A program made the translations under genes and the position numbers. Positions 24,149 to 33,646 of a stretch of 64,000 nucleotides of DNA are shown here, one piece after another. The notes under the pieces were generated by a model that worked only from the letters and a program-made list of their open reading frames with translations, searched no databases and was not told the origin of the DNA. Source of the DNA: Conexibacter sp. CPCC 206217 (GTDB taxonomy: Bacteria > Actinomycetota > Thermoleophilia > Solirubrobacterales > Solirubrobacteraceae); contig NZ_JAUTDO010000008.1 in NCBI RefSeq assembly GCF_030646165.1, positions 1 to 64,000 of the forward strand. The letters run 5' to 3'. Numbering within the stretch: the stretch's first letter is position 1; each line of letters starts with the position of its first letter.

Positions 24149-24864
24149 CCGATCGAGGTCGCTTCGGAGCCGCCGCCGGCCGGTTCGTCGTCCACCGGCG
24201 GCGGGGCGCCGGGCGTCGCCGTCTCCGTCGGCTGCTGTCTCAGTCTGTTGATGTCGCCGCCGGTTCTCTCGGTGCCGGTCGACTGCGGGATGTCTCTCGT
24301 GCTCTCGAGCACTCTCTGCGCGTCGGCGGCGGCGTCTCTTCTCGAGGTCGCGCCTCTGGCTCTGTCGCTGCTGGACGCGTCGCTCGACGCACCGCTGTCG
24401 GTCGCCGCCGCCGGATCGCTCGCGGTCGTGTCGGTCGTCGCCGGAGCGGGGGCGCTCGTCGGCAGCCCGCCGCCCTGGATGTTCACGACCGGCGCTCTCT
24501 GCGCGACCGGGGTGTCGTTGCCGGCCTGGCCGATCAGGAAGCCGATCCCGAGCGCGACCAGCACGACCGCGGCCGCGCCCATCGGGCCGCCGATCTTGTC
24601 CAGCCGCGACGGCGCGGGCGCGGGCGCGGCGCCGCCGGGAGCCGCGCCGTCGAGCGCCGGCGCACCCGCGGCGTGCACCGCGGTGGCGGCGGCCGGGTCG
24701 TGCCCGTTCGTCGCGGCCTGCGCGCGATTGGACTGCTCCAGCTCCGCGACGAAGTCGAGCCGCGGCGCCGTCACGCGCGTGCCGCAGCTGAGGCAGTAGC
24801 GTTGATCCGGTGCGAGCTGGGCGCCACAGGTGCGGCAGGTGGGGATCTGGATCATCTCGGTCAA
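24145..24864 (-). CDS. Membrane protein with N-terminal zinc ribbon
   Basis: 239 residues. A zinc ribbon at the start (C10, C13, C24, C27), an Ala/Pro-rich cytoplasmic segment, one membrane helix (about 92-113, ending LIGQAGN), and a Thr/Ser/Ala-rich extracellular tail with an Arg-containing stretch RDAAADAQRVLESTRDIPQ. The ribbon would be cytoplasmic and the tail outside. Coupled by 4-bp overlaps to the lipoprotein gene before it and the coiled-coil ribbon gene after it. No known family. Confidence 0.75.
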   Translation of the reverse strand: MTEMIQIPTCRTCGAQLAPDQRYCLSCGTRVTAPRLDFVAELEQSNRAQAATNGHDPAAATAVHAAGAPALDGAAPGGAAPAPAPSRLDKIGGPMGAAAVVLVALGIGFLIGQAGNDTPVAQRAPVVNIQGGGLPTSAPAPATTDTTASDPAAATDSGASSDASSSDRARGATSRRDAAADAQRVLESTRDIPQSTGTERTGGDINRLRQQPTETATPGAPPPVDDEPAGGGSEATSIG

Positions 24865-25598
24865 GGAAGTGTGGAAGGTTGCGACTCGAAGGTTAGCTCA
24901 GCACCCGTCGGGTCGCCGATGTAGTAGACGTGGATCGTCGCTCTGCCTCTTGCTCTCAAAAGCGGCACGATCGCGCGCCCGGCCGCGACGACTCTGCCGC
25001 CTCTGCGCGCGACGCTGGCGATCACGAGCTCTCTCTGCGGGACCGCCGAGCCGTTGACGACTTTCGCGACGGCGGTGAGGCCGCTGGCGACGTCGCCCTC
25101 GAGTCTCGCGTCGGCGACCGTGATCTTGACGTCGCTCGCGTTCGCCGGGGCGTCTCTGCCTCTGCCGGCGGTCAGGTCGGCTCTGGCGGGTCTGCCGCCG
25201 AGCACCGTCAGCTGGTCGTTGACCCACACGACCTCTCTGCCTGGCGGCAGCAGCGCGACGTGCGTGAGCCAGTGCTCCAGCCCCGCCTCGTCGTTTCTCG
25301 CCGTCGCTCTGCCTCTGCCGTCTCTGACGACGAGTTGCAGCGGCACGTCGGACAGCGCTCTGGGGCCGGTGTTTCTCAGCACCGCGACGACGGCGCTGCC
25401 GTTGACGTCCGATATCACGGCCGTCTCGACGACGCTCACCGCGCGGTTGGCGGCGCCGACGTCGAGACCGGTCTGTCTGAACGCGTTGTCGCCCTGCTTG
25501 GAGACCTTCGCGGCCTGCTCGCGCGTCGTCTCGCAGCCGCCGCTGCCGAGCGCGAGTGCTGCCGCGGATGCCAGCACGAGCGCCATTCCTCGCCTCAC
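24861..25598 (-). CDS. Predicted lipoprotein with FxLYD-like (Ig-type) domain
   Basis: 245 residues from GTG 25598 (GTGA overlap with the pstB stop); an ATG at 25586 is possible. A hydrophobic signal ([13 protein letters not shown]) is followed by SGGCETT, a weak lipobox giving a probable N-terminal lipid anchor. The mature part has [25 protein letters not shown] and [11 protein letters not shown]-like strands, twice repeated, resembling FxLYD/Ig-like domains. Arg is mostly encoded by AGA. Its place right after pstB suggests an envelope role linked to phosphate uptake; the binding partner is unknown. Confidence 0.75.
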   Translation of the reverse strand: MRRGMALVLASAAALALGSGGCETTREQAAKVSKQGDNAFRQTGLDVGAANRAVSVVETAVISDVNGSAVVAVLRNTGPRALSDVPLQLVVRDGRGRATARNDEAGLEHWLTHVALLPPGREVVWVNDQLTVLGGRPARADLTAGRGRDAPANASDVKITVADARLEGDVASGLTAVAKVVNGSAVPQRELVIASVARRGGRVVAAGRAIVPLLRARGRATIHVYYIGDPTGAELTFESQPSTLP

Positions 25599-26509
25599 CC
25601 GAACGCCCCGCCGACGTAGTCGCGCGTGCGCTGCGCCTGGGGCGCGTTGAAGATCTGCTCGCCGCTGGCCAGCTCGACCAGCTCGCCGAGGTACATGAAC
25701 GCGACTCTGTCGGCGACGCGCTGCGCCTGCTGCAGGTTGTGCGTCACGATCACGACCGCGATCTGCTCGCGCAGCTCGAGGATCAGCTCCTCGATCTTGC
25801 CGGTCGAGATCGGGTCGAGCGCCGAGCACGGCTCGTCCATCAGCAGCACCTCGGGCTGCGCGGCGAGCGCGCGCGCGATGCAGAGCCGCTGCTGCTGGCC
25901 GCCGGAGAGGCGCAATGCGGGATGGTCGAGGTTGTCCTTCACCTCGTGCCAGAGGCCGGCGCGCGTCAGCGCGCGCTCGACCGGCTCCAGCAGCTCCTTC
26001 TTGCGCGGGCGCTTGCTGCCGCCCTCGCGCAGGCCGTAGGCGACGTTGTCGAAGACCGACATCGGGAACGGGTTCGGCTGCTGGAAGACCATCGAGACGC
26101 GCTTGCGCAGCGCGGTCACCTCGAGCCGGTCGATGTCCTCGCCGTCGAGCGCGATCAGGCCGCCGCGGGCGGCGCTCGGCGTCAGCTCGGTGAGGCGGTT
26201 GAGCGAGCGCAGCAGCGTCGTCTTGCCGCAACCCGACGGGCCGATCATCGCGAGCACCTCGCCCTGGCTGATCGGCAGGTCGACCTTGTTGACGGCGACC
26301 TTCGCGCCGTAGGCGATCGTGACCGCCTCGCAGCGCATCCGCTCGATCACGGGCGCGTCGGACGGCGGCGGGCCGGGGGTGTGGAGGCCGGTGCCGGCGC
26401 GCGACCCGGTGCCGTTGCCGTTCCCGTTGCGGTCGAGCGGGATCGGCGCGACCGGCACCACGACTGGCGGCGCGTCGAGCGAGATCTTGCGAATCGGGGG
26501 CGGTGGCAT
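25595..26509 (-). CDS. pstB: Phosphate ABC transporter ATP-binding protein
   Basis: 304 residues. It hydrolyses ATP to power phosphate import through PstA/PstC. Walker [18 protein letters not shown], the PstB hallmark [20 protein letters not shown], the signature [16 protein letters not shown], Walker [14 protein letters not shown] and the H-loop VTHN are intact. A 60-residue Pro/Asn/Gly-rich N-terminal extension precedes the usual about 250-residue core. Start ATG 26509, shared with the pstA stop (TGATG). No phoU follows; a lipoprotein gene takes its usual place. Confidence 0.96.
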   Translation of the reverse strand: MPPPPIRKISLDAPPVVVPVAPIPLDRNGNGNGTGSRAGTGLHTPGPPPSDAPVIERMRCEAVTIAYGAKVAVNKVDLPISQGEVLAMIGPSGCGKTTLLRSLNRLTELTPSAARGGLIALDGEDIDRLEVTALRKRVSMVFQQPNPFPMSVFDNVAYGLREGGSKRPRKKELLEPVERALTRAGLWHEVKDNLDHPALRLSGGQQQRLCIARALAAQPEVLLMDEPCSALDPISTGKIEELILELREQIAVVIVTHNLQQAQRVADRVAFMYLGELVELASGEQIFNAPQAQRTRDYVGGAFG

Positions 26510-27498
26510 CAGCGGATCCACGCGGTGTCCTTTCCACGCCCGCGGGCGATGCGAGTTGCGAGAGCGTTGAGGGCGACGACGATCAGCAGCAGCACGAACG
26601 CCGCCGCGTACGCCTTCTGCGGCGCGTTGCCCTCGCCGATCGGTGAGTTGCCGTAGATGTAGCTGGTGAGCGTCGAGCCGGTGCCCTGCAGCACGCTCAG
26701 CACGGGGATGCTGCCGTCGCGCGGCTGCGTCGTGAGCGTGTTGCCGAGCAGCAGGATCACGATCGCGGTGTCGCCGATGATGCGGCCCATGCCGAGCGCG
26801 GTGCCGGTCGCGATGCCGGGGCGGACGGCCGGCAGCAGCACGGCGCGGATCGTCGAGGCCTTCGTCTTGCCGAGCGCCAGCGACGCCTCGCGCACGTGGT
26901 TGGGCACCTGCAGCAGCGCCTCGCGCGTGGCGCCGACGATCAGCGGCAGCGCGATCAGCGACATGACCGTGCCGGCGACCATGAACGAGCGGCCGAAGGC
27001 CGTGTCCTCGGAGCGGAACGACATCCACGAGAAGAACGTCTCGGAGAAGAACGAGAGGCCGAACAGGGCGAGCACGACGCTCGGTGCGCCGGCGATCACG
27101 TCGACGGCCGACTCGACGATCCGCGCCAGCGCCGCCGGGCGGCCGAACTCGACCAGCCACAGCGCGACGCAGACCCCGATCGGCACGGCGATCACGATGC
27201 CGATCGCGGTCAGCAGCAGCGTGCCCTGGATCGGGTCGAGGAAGCCGCCCGATCTGCTCTGGTCGACGGCCGCGCTCGGGTGCGTCACGAGCATGCTCGG
27301 GCGCAGCTGCGTGATGCCCTTGAAGCACATGTACAGCAGGACGGTGAGGGCGACGATCGCGAGCGTCGCGCCGGCGATCCAGCAGAGCGCGAGGCCGATC
27401 CGGTCGCGCAGCGGCCAGCTCGTCGCGCTGTCACGCGCGCGCGTCCGTCTCGGCGGCGCCTGCGCGGGTCCGCGCGGAGGTGTCGCGAGCGCGCTCAT
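26509..27498 (-). CDS. pstA: Phosphate ABC transporter permease PstA
   Basis: 329 residues with six membrane helices and the permease EAA-type loop [38 protein letters not shown] (in parts). Family marks include [14 protein letters not shown] and [15 protein letters not shown], the latter typical of PstA. A 30-residue basic N-terminus precedes helix 1. Start ATG 27498 overlaps the pstC stop (TGATG), and its own stop overlaps the pstB start, giving tight translational coupling. Confidence 0.95.
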   Translation of the reverse strand: MSALATPPRGPAQAPPRRTRARDSATSWPLRDRIGLALCWIAGATLAIVALTVLLYMCFKGITQLRPSMLVTHPSAAVDQSRSGGFLDPIQGTLLLTAIGIVIAVPIGVCVALWLVEFGRPAALARIVESAVDVIAGAPSVVLALFGLSFFSETFFSWMSFRSEDTAFGRSFMVAGTVMSLIALPLIVGATREALLQVPNHVREASLALGKTKASTIRAVLLPAVRPGIATGTALGMGRIIGDTAIVILLLGNTLTTQPRDGSIPVLSVLQGTGSTLTSYIYGNSPIGEGNAPQKAYAAAFVLLLIVVALNALATRIARGRGKDTAWIR

Positions 27499-28493
27499 CA
27501 GCGGGTCGCGTACTTGCGCAGCGGCTGGCGGACGGCCCAGCCGGCGAACGACAGCAGGGCGGAGGAGACGAGCAGCACGGCCGCGATCGCGTAGAGCGTC
27601 TGCCCGAGCGGGACGGCCGAGAAGCCCTCCTGCTGGCCGACGATCGTGGCGGCGAGCGGCTGCAGCGGCTCGAGGAAGAAGTTGAGCCCGTCGAGCGGGT
27701 TGGGCGACCAGATGAAGGAGCCCGAGACCATCGCGAGCATGATCGCCTCGCCGAGCGCGCGCGCGGTCGCGAGCACGACGGCGGCGGCGATCGCGGGGCG
27801 GGCGGTGCGCACGGCGACCTTCCACATCGTGCGCCAGCGGTTGACGCCGAGCGCCGCCGAGCCCTCCAGCCACGAGCGCGGAACGGCGCGCAGCGCGTCG
27901 CTGATGATCGCGATCATGATCGGCACGATCATCACCATCAGGATCACCGAGGCGAGCAGGACGCCGCCGCCGCTGATCGGGACGATCGCGTTGACCGCGA
28001 GCTTGAACTCAGGGCTGACGAGGTGCTTGTCGATCCACGGGGCCAGCACGAGGATGCCGATCAGGCCGTAGACGACGGAGGGGACCGCGGCGAGGAAGCG
28101 GACGACCGGGGTCATGATGCGCTTCACGCCGGGAGGCGCGAACTCGACCATGAAGAGCGCGCACAGGAGCGCGAAGGGGAGTCCGATCAGGACGGCGAGG
28201 CCGGTCGACAGGATCGTGCCGTAGATCAGCGGCCAGGCGCGCAGGTGGTACTCGTACTGCGAGGGGTCAGACGGCGACTCGTAGATCGCCGCCAGCTGCT
28301 GCTGGACGTTGCCGCCGCTGCCGAACCAGGCGAGCCCGTTGTGGCTGAACGACGGCCACGCCTCCTTGAAGACGAAGCCGAGCATGCCCAGGATCACCAG
28401 CAGCAGCGTCGCCGCAAGCGCGCCGAGCCACAGCTCGGCGCGCTCCGGAGGACGGCGCGGCGCGCCGCGCCTCCGTGACGACAGCACGTTCAC
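27498..28493 (-). CDS. pstC: Phosphate ABC transporter permease PstC
   Basis: 331 residues from GTG 28493, whose GTGA overlaps the pstS stop. Six helices; PstC marks are LAAVPSVVYGLIGILVLAPWI, ISDALRAVPRSWLEGSAALGVNRWRTMWKVAVRTARPAIAA (EAA loop, in parts) and ALGEAIMLAMVSG. An insertion of about 25 residues before helix 2 (SGGNVQQQLAAIYESPSDP) faces outward. Second gene of the pst operon. Confidence 0.95.
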   Translation of the reverse strand: MNVLSSRRRGAPRRPPERAELWLGALAATLLLVILGMLGFVFKEAWPSFSHNGLAWFGSGGNVQQQLAAIYESPSDPSQYEYHLRAWPLIYGTILSTGLAVLIGLPFALLCALFMVEFAPPGVKRIMTPVVRFLAAVPSVVYGLIGILVLAPWIDKHLVSPEFKLAVNAIVPISGGGVLLASVILMVMIVPIMIAIISDALRAVPRSWLEGSAALGVNRWRTMWKVAVRTARPAIAAAVVLATARALGEAIMLAMVSGSFIWSPNPLDGLNFFLEPLQPLAATIVGQQEGFSAVPLGQTLYAIAAVLLVSSALLSFAGWAVRQPLRKYATR

Positions 28494-29308
28494 CGAATCG
28501 GGATCCAGTGCTGGTTGACGATCGCCTTCGCGTCGGCGCTCGTCTGGATCCACTTGATGAACGTCTTCGTCGCGCCGGTCGGCGCGCCGCGCGTCACGAG
28601 CGAGAACGGACGCACGCCCTTGTACTGACCCGACTTGGCGTTGCGCAGCGTGCAGCCGACGCCCTCGTAGTTGACGGTTCTGAGGCCGCCGGTGACGAAG
28701 TCGAGCGAGACGAAGCCGATCGCGCCTCTGGTGCTGGCGACGGTCGACTGGACGAGGCCGTTGGACGACTTCACCTGGGCGCTCGCCGCGACCGACTGCT
28801 GGCCGCCGAGGAAGATCTCTCTGAAGGCGTCAGCGGTACCCGACGTGGCGGTACGGCTGATCAGCTCGATCGAGCCGGTCGCTCTCGCGCCCGGGACCTG
28901 GCTCCAGGCGCGCGTGCGGCCCGTGAAGATCGACTCCACCTGGTCCTGCGAGAGCGTGCCGAGCGGGTTGCCCGGGTTCGTGATGATGCAGATCGCGTCG
29001 TACGCGATCTTGTTGAAGACGAGGCCGCCCGGATCGGAGGGCTGCTGTGCGCGCGAGGCGTTGCCGATCGTGACGCGGCCGCGCGAGACGTCGTTGATGC
29101 CGGTGTCCGAACCACCCTGCTGCAGGATGAATCTGACCTTTCCGGTGCCGGGGCCGCCGCTGACGTACTTTCTCGCGAGCAGCGTGATCAGCGGAGCGAC
29201 GGACGTCGAGCCGCTCATCGTGATCGTCGTCTTCGCGCTCGCGGCGGGGGCGGCGATCGCGGATGCCGCGACTGCGGCGAGGGCGATTGTGGTTGCGCGG
29301 TGACGCAC
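28490..29308 (-). CDS. pstS: Phosphate-binding periplasmic/extracellular protein PstS
   Basis: 272 residues. A signal peptide (about 1-25, ending APAASA) without a lipobox, then the phosphate-binding fold: ITMSGSTSVAPLITLLARKY, GGSDTGINDVSRGRVTIGNASR, IAYDAICIITNPGNPL, IELISRTATSGTADAFREIF and RGAIGFVSLDF. Ser/Thr/Asp/Arg positions that hold phosphate are present. GTG start at 29308 with GGAGGT just upstream. First gene of the eight-gene minus-strand operon and the likely point of Pho control. Confidence 0.93.
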   Translation of the reverse strand: MRHRATTIALAAVAASAIAAPAASAKTTITMSGSTSVAPLITLLARKYVSGGPGTGKVRFILQQGGSDTGINDVSRGRVTIGNASRAQQPSDPGGLVFNKIAYDAICIITNPGNPLGTLSQDQVESIFTGRTRAWSQVPGARATGSIELISRTATSGTADAFREIFLGGQQSVAASAQVKSSNGLVQSTVASTRGAIGFVSLDFVTGGLRTVNYEGVGCTLRNAKSGQYKGVRPFSLVTRGAPTGATKTFIKWIQTSADAKAIVNQHWIPIR

Positions 29309-29402
29309 AGGACCTCCGTGAGAGGGGGTTTCGTGTTGACGGATGCAGATGCGCGCGAGCTGCGACGCACCGCAGTCGGCACGCGAAGGCGATGGTGGCG
29401 CA

Positions 29403-29468
29403 TGAATGAACCCGTCCCGTTACCGATTCGTGAACGACGGTTTGTCGTTATCAACTTGTTCACGCGAC
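29403..29468. promoter_or_regulatory. Candidate PHO boxes between pstS and the divergent exported-protein gene
   Basis: Toward pstS, GTTCACGAATC (29425-29435 on the minus strand) is followed by GGTAACGGGAC and then GTTCAT, an 11-bp step and then a looser 13-bp step. Toward the plus strand, GTTATCAACTT and GTTCACGCGAC are head-to-tail 11-bp units (29447-29468). PhoP of actinobacteria binds 11-bp direct repeats with GTTCA cores. Partial matches only. Confidence 0.5.
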
Positions 29469-29498
29469 CGGCGCGGCGAGTCTCCATTCTCTGCTTTC

Positions 29499-31442
29499 GT
29501 GCGCCCGTTCGCCTTTCGCCGTCTGCCGGCGCCCGTGCTCGCCTCCGTGCTCGCGCTCGGCTTCGCAGCCGCTCCCGTGCACGCGACGATCAACGCCGCC
29601 TCCACGCTCGACGGTCCGTCCGCCGACGTGATCGGCGTCGACGGCGTCGCAATGTCGGAGGACGGGACCGGCGGCCTCGTCTACAGCAAGCGCGTCGACG
29701 GCCGCGTCCACGTCTTCGTCAGTCGCTACGTCGGCCGCAGATGGCAGCCGCCGCAGCGCGTCGACCTCGGTCAGAGATTTGACTCCTCGTGGCCGGCGAT
29801 CGGCGCCGGCGACGGCGGCCGGCTCGTCGTGACGTGGATCCACCAGTACGGCGGCGGCGTTCAGAACCGCATGTTCTCCGCCTCGCTGGACCCCGGTGCC
29901 AACAGCTTCCAGGCGCCGATCGCGATCGACCTCGACGTGCGCGAGGGGCTCGACGCGGCGCCGTCGCTGTCGATGGGACCGGGCGGCGTCGCCTACCTCG
30001 CCTACCGCGTCGTCTACCAGCGCCAGAGCCCGACGCTGCCGCCGGACACGGTCGACGCCGACATCCGCCTGCAGCGCTACTCGGGCTCGTTCTGGTCGCA
30101 GCTGGGCCAGCCGGTCGATCGCATCCAGAGCCAGCCGCAGACGACGCCGACGGATCTCAACGGGCCGCAGGTGCGCAGCGACGGCAACGGCAACGCGGTC
30201 GTCGCCTGGATCGAGCCCGACGATCAGCTGATCCCGCGCGTCTACGCCCGCCGCGTCTTCGGCCAGGTGCTCGGCAACGTCCTGCCGGCGAGCCCGACGG
30301 AGGTCGACGGCAAGCCGCTGCGCTCCGGCGCCGACCAGGTCGCGCTCGCGGTCGCGCCGTTCGGCGAGACGATCGTCGGCTTCCGTCAACAGCCCGACGC
30401 GCAGGGCAGCTGGACGCGCCCGCGGCTGCTCGTGAACATGCTGCCGTCGAGCCTCGCGGAGGGCGCCGGCACGTTCCTCGGCTTCAGAGCGGTCGACGGC
30501 GGCGGCGCTGACGGGCCCGCCGGCACGCTCGGCACGGTCAACGTCTCCGTCGACGACGGCGGCAGCTTCGACGCCGGCGTCTCGCTCGACACGCAGGCGC
30601 TCGACGTGCCCGGCGACGAAGGCGCGGTCGGCACGCCGTCCCGCCTCGACGACGGCTCTGCGCGCAGCGCGCCGAACCCGTTCGTCGCGCGCGGCACCGA
30701 GGGCTCGCTCGCCGCCGCCTGGACCGTCGACCAGGGCTCCTCCGCGGGTGTCGGCCTGTTCGAGCGGCGCGCCGACGGCACGCCGTTCCAGCGGATCGTC
30801 AGCGGCGCCAGAGGCGGGGCGGTCAGCGGCCTGCGCTTCTCCGGCTCGCCGCTGGGCAGCGCGCTGGTCGGCTTCCTGCAGGGCAGAGAGGACGGCAAGC
30901 AGATCGTCGCCGCCTCGATCGACGCCCCGCCGAGCGGGTTCATGGTCTATCCGCCGCTGGGCTGGACGCGTGCGAGAACGATCCCGATCAGCTGGGATCG
31001 CGCGCACAGCGCCTCGGGCGGCATCCGCTACGCCGTCCAGGTCGACGGCGAGGAGATCGCGACCGGCCTCACGGCGCTCACGCGCACGCTCAGAGCGGCG
31101 GAGCTGGGCGACGGCAACCACGAGCTGACGGTCGTCGCGACCGACGCCGCCGAGCAGACGACGACGAGCATCGTGACGCGTCTGAAGCTCGACCGCTCCG
31201 CGCCCGTCGCCCGTGTCAGAGCGCTGCGCAGACGGCGCCTGCGCACGACCGTCAGCGACGGCGTCAGATCGGAGTCCTCGGGCCTCGCCAGCGTCGCGAT
31301 CGCCTGGGGCGACGGCACGCGCGGGCGCGGCCGCAGCGCGACGCACAGATATCGCAGACGCGGCCGCTACACGGTCCGCGTGACGATGCGCGACAAGGTC
31401 GGCAACCGCAGAACGCTGGTCCGGAAGGTGGTTGTGAGATGA
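29499..31442 (+). CDS. Secreted beta-propeller-like protein with Ig- and PKD-like C-terminal domains
   Basis: About 647 residues from GTG 29499, just before a signal-like segment LPAPVLASVLALGFAAAPVHA; the frame is open 31 codons further upstream, into the candidate PHO boxes. The central 400 residues repeat strands like sialidase/BNR propellers (GDGGRLVVTWIHQYGGG, GPGGVAYLAYRVV, DGNGNAVVAWIEPDD). Then an Ig/Fn3-like part (TIPISWDRAHSASGGIRYAVQVDGE) and a PKD-like, Arg-rich end (VAIAWGDGTRGRG, RYTVRVTMRDKVGN). Probably cell-surface or extracellular; ligand unknown. Stop overlaps the next start (ATGA). AGA arginine codons are frequent. Confidence 0.75.
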   Translation: MRPFAFRRLPAPVLASVLALGFAAAPVHATINAASTLDGPSADVIGVDGVAMSEDGTGGLVYSKRVDGRVHVFVSRYVGRRWQPPQRVDLGQRFDSSWPAIGAGDGGRLVVTWIHQYGGGVQNRMFSASLDPGANSFQAPIAIDLDVREGLDAAPSLSMGPGGVAYLAYRVVYQRQSPTLPPDTVDADIRLQRYSGSFWSQLGQPVDRIQSQPQTTPTDLNGPQVRSDGNGNAVVAWIEPDDQLIPRVYARRVFGQVLGNVLPASPTEVDGKPLRSGADQVALAVAPFGETIVGFRQQPDAQGSWTRPRLLVNMLPSSLAEGAGTFLGFRAVDGGGADGPAGTLGTVNVSVDDGGSFDAGVSLDTQALDVPGDEGAVGTPSRLDDGSARSAPNPFVARGTEGSLAAAWTVDQGSSAGVGLFERRADGTPFQRIVSGARGGAVSGLRFSGSPLGSALVGFLQGREDGKQIVAASIDAPPSGFMVYPPLGWTRARTIPISWDRAHSASGGIRYAVQVDGEEIATGLTALTRTLRAAELGDGNHELTVVATDAAEQTTTSIVTRLKLDRSAPVARVRALRRRRLRTTVSDGVRSESSGLASVAIAWGDGTRGRGRSATHRYRRRGRYTVRVTMRDKVGNRRTLVRKVVVR

Positions 31443-33505
31443 GGCGTCGCCCGATCTCGTTCGCGCTCGGCGGCGCGCTGCTGCTGGCGGCCGCGCTGCC
31501 GGCCGTCGCACCGGCCGCGTGGAGCGACGCGCAGCTCGCTTCGGTCGACAACGCCCGCCTCGAGCAGGCCGACGGCGGCACGACCGCCGTCGACCTGTCC
31601 GGCGACGGCCGCTGGGTCGTCTTCCAGACGAGAGCGACGAACTTCTTCCCCGACGACGACGCCGACGCGATCGGCACGCTGCGGCTCGGCGGGGTCTTCC
31701 GCTTCGATCGCACGACCGGCGCGATCCAGCTCGTCGCCGACGGCGACGTCGTCGGCGAGGAGGACGGCACGCTGCTGCAGCGCGGCGCGGCCCGCCCCTC
31801 GGTCAGCGACGACGGTCGCTGGGTCGTCTTCTCGACGGCGCAGAGACTCGTGCCGCAGGACGACAACGACAACATCGACGTCTACGTGCGCGACATGTCC
31901 GTGCCGTTGACGAGCGACCGCGCGGGCGGCGGCGCCTACAGACTCGTCTCCGCGCGCGACGGCAGCGACGACCCGGCCCACTACGCGCCGATCGATCCGC
32001 CGCTGACGGGCCGCAACCCGGGCGCCGACGTCTTCGCCGCCCAGGCGATCAGCGCCGACGGCCGCTACGTCGCCTTCCGCACCACCGACCTCGCCTCCGA
32101 CCTGCCCGCGCGCGACGCGGTCGACACGTCGCCGTTCAACGTCTTCGTGCGCGACCTCGCGACGAAGCGGACCGTGCTCGTGACGCGCGACGCCGACGGC
32201 AACGGCGCGGGCGGCGGGCTCGGACCGGTCGTGCTGAGCCGCGACGGCAGCACCGTCTCGTGGGTCGGGCAGAACGCCTCGCGCCAGACGCGCTTCCTCA
32301 ACGGCGAGAACACCGACGACGCGTTCTCCTACTACCTCTGGCGCCGCTGGGACGACGCCGGCGCGACGACGCGCCGCGTGACCGGCCTGGCCGACCCCGA
32401 CGACCCCGCCTGCGTCGACGGGACGGTCGACACCAACCCGATCGCGACGGGGCCCTGCTACGGCCCGCTCGCCGACACCGACGCCGGCTTCAACGACATC
32501 GGCTCGCGCGCCCCCGCACTCAGCGCGGACGGCTGGACGGTCGCGTTCCTGGCCGGCGCCGCGGCCCGGCCCGCGCAGGATCCCGACACGTACCTCGACG
32601 TCTTCACGACGTCGATGCGGCCGGGCGTCAGCCGCAAGGCCGGCACGCAGGCGGTCACGCGCGGCACGTCCGCGCCGAACCCGAACGTCAACGGCGAGAT
32701 CGCATCGATCGCGATGAGCGCCGACGGCAGCCGGCTGGTGCTGGTGAGCGCCCGGCGGCAGTACCTGCCACCCGCCCCGCCGCTGGTCGGCGACCCGCGG
32801 TCGTCGGCCGGCGGCAACGAGCTGTACACGATCGACCTCGGCGCCGGCGGCTCCACGCGGCGCGTGCTGCGACCGGGCGGGGGAGACGTCGACGGCAGCA
32901 TCGACGCCAACGCGGCGGTCTCCGCCGACGGCCGCTCGATCGCGTTCGTCTCCGGCGCCGCGAACCTCGCCCCCGGCGACGCCAACGGCCAGCCGGACGC
33001 GTTCACGGTGACCGAGTCGGCCGACCCGCCGTCGGGCGCGCCGCCGGCCGGCCTCGGTGCGGATCCGATCAACGAGGAGATCGTCAGCAGCTCCGACGAC
33101 CTCGGGGTGCGCGCGATCGTGCGCAGAGACGGGACGCTGCTGCTGCGCGTCTCTGTGCCGGGCCCGGGTTCGCTGCGCGCAGTCGCCAAGACACGTGCGA
33201 GCGGGACCACCGCGGCCAGAGCCAGAAGAGCGAGAGGCGGCAGAAGAGCCGCCAAGAAGGTCAAGCCCGCCAAGCCACGCCAAGTCGCCGTCAGAAGCGC
33301 GCAGGCGCGCAGACGCAGCACCGTGCAGATGACGTTGAGGCTGAGGGGCAGAGACCGCACGAAGGTCCGCCGCGGCACCCCGCTCCCCGTTCGTGTCACC
33401 GTGACGCTCACACCGAGACCGAAGGCGCGTGCGAAGTCGGTCTCAATTACGTCGAGGTTCCGCTTCGTCGCGTCGAGAGCTTCGCGTAAGTCTGCGCATA
33501 GGTGA
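31439..33505 (+). CDS. Secreted TolB-like (WD40/PD40) propeller protein with basic tail
   Basis: 688 residues. Signal peptide about 1-26. Six or so repeats of the PD40 type follow: LSGDGRWVVFQTRATN, VSDDGRWVVFSTAQRLVPQDDNDNIDVYVRDM (in parts), ISADGRYVAFRTTDL, LSADGWTVAFLAG, MSADGSRLVLVSA, VSADGRSIAFVSGAANLAPGDANGQPDAF. This is the actinobacterial calcium-binding-like propeller pattern. The last 130 residues are a basic beta domain (SLRAVAKTRASG then TVQMTLRLRG) resembling that of the PstS-like protein downstream. Coupled to the previous gene by ATGA. Confidence 0.8.
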   Translation: MRRRPISFALGGALLLAAALPAVAPAAWSDAQLASVDNARLEQADGGTTAVDLSGDGRWVVFQTRATNFFPDDDADAIGTLRLGGVFRFDRTTGAIQLVADGDVVGEEDGTLLQRGAARPSVSDDGRWVVFSTAQRLVPQDDNDNIDVYVRDMSVPLTSDRAGGGAYRLVSARDGSDDPAHYAPIDPPLTGRNPGADVFAAQAISADGRYVAFRTTDLASDLPARDAVDTSPFNVFVRDLATKRTVLVTRDADGNGAGGGLGPVVLSRDGSTVSWVGQNASRQTRFLNGENTDDAFSYYLWRRWDDAGATTRRVTGLADPDDPACVDGTVDTNPIATGPCYGPLADTDAGFNDIGSRAPALSADGWTVAFLAGAAARPAQDPDTYLDVFTTSMRPGVSRKAGTQAVTRGTSAPNPNVNGEIASIAMSADGSRLVLVSARRQYLPPAPPLVGDPRSSAGGNELYTIDLGAGGSTRRVLRPGGGDVDGSIDANAAVSADGRSIAFVSGAANLAPGDANGQPDAFTVTESADPPSGAPPAGLGADPINEEIVSSSDDLGVRAIVRRDGTLLLRVSVPGPGSLRAVAKTRASGTTAARARRARGGRRAAKKVKPAKPRQVAVRSAQARRRSTVQMTLRLRGRDRTKVRRGTPLPVRVTVTLTPRPKARAKSVSITSRFRFVASRASRKSAHR

Positions 33506-33562
33506 ACGAGCTGTGAAGAGTGTGCCACCAACCTGTGAACCGTCGGGGCGAATCCTGTGAAG
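33501..33562. promoter_or_regulatory. Four helically phased GTGAA motifs, candidate PHO-box array
   Basis: TGAA cores begin at 33503, 33514, 33536 and 33558, in the contexts GGTGAAC, TGTGAAG, TGTGAAC and TGTGAAG; steps are 11, 22 and 22 bp. Read on the minus strand these are (G/C)TTCAC(A/C), the core of the actinobacterial PHO box. The array lies 85-145 bp before the PstS-like gene; the first copy overlaps the preceding stop codon. Confidence 0.6.
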
Positions 33563-33646
33563 AGCTCTGTTCGGCGGGGTATCGCAGGCCGCAGAGTTCT
33601 GTTCGCCTCTACGTCACGTCTTAGACGCGAAAGGACCACACACCTC

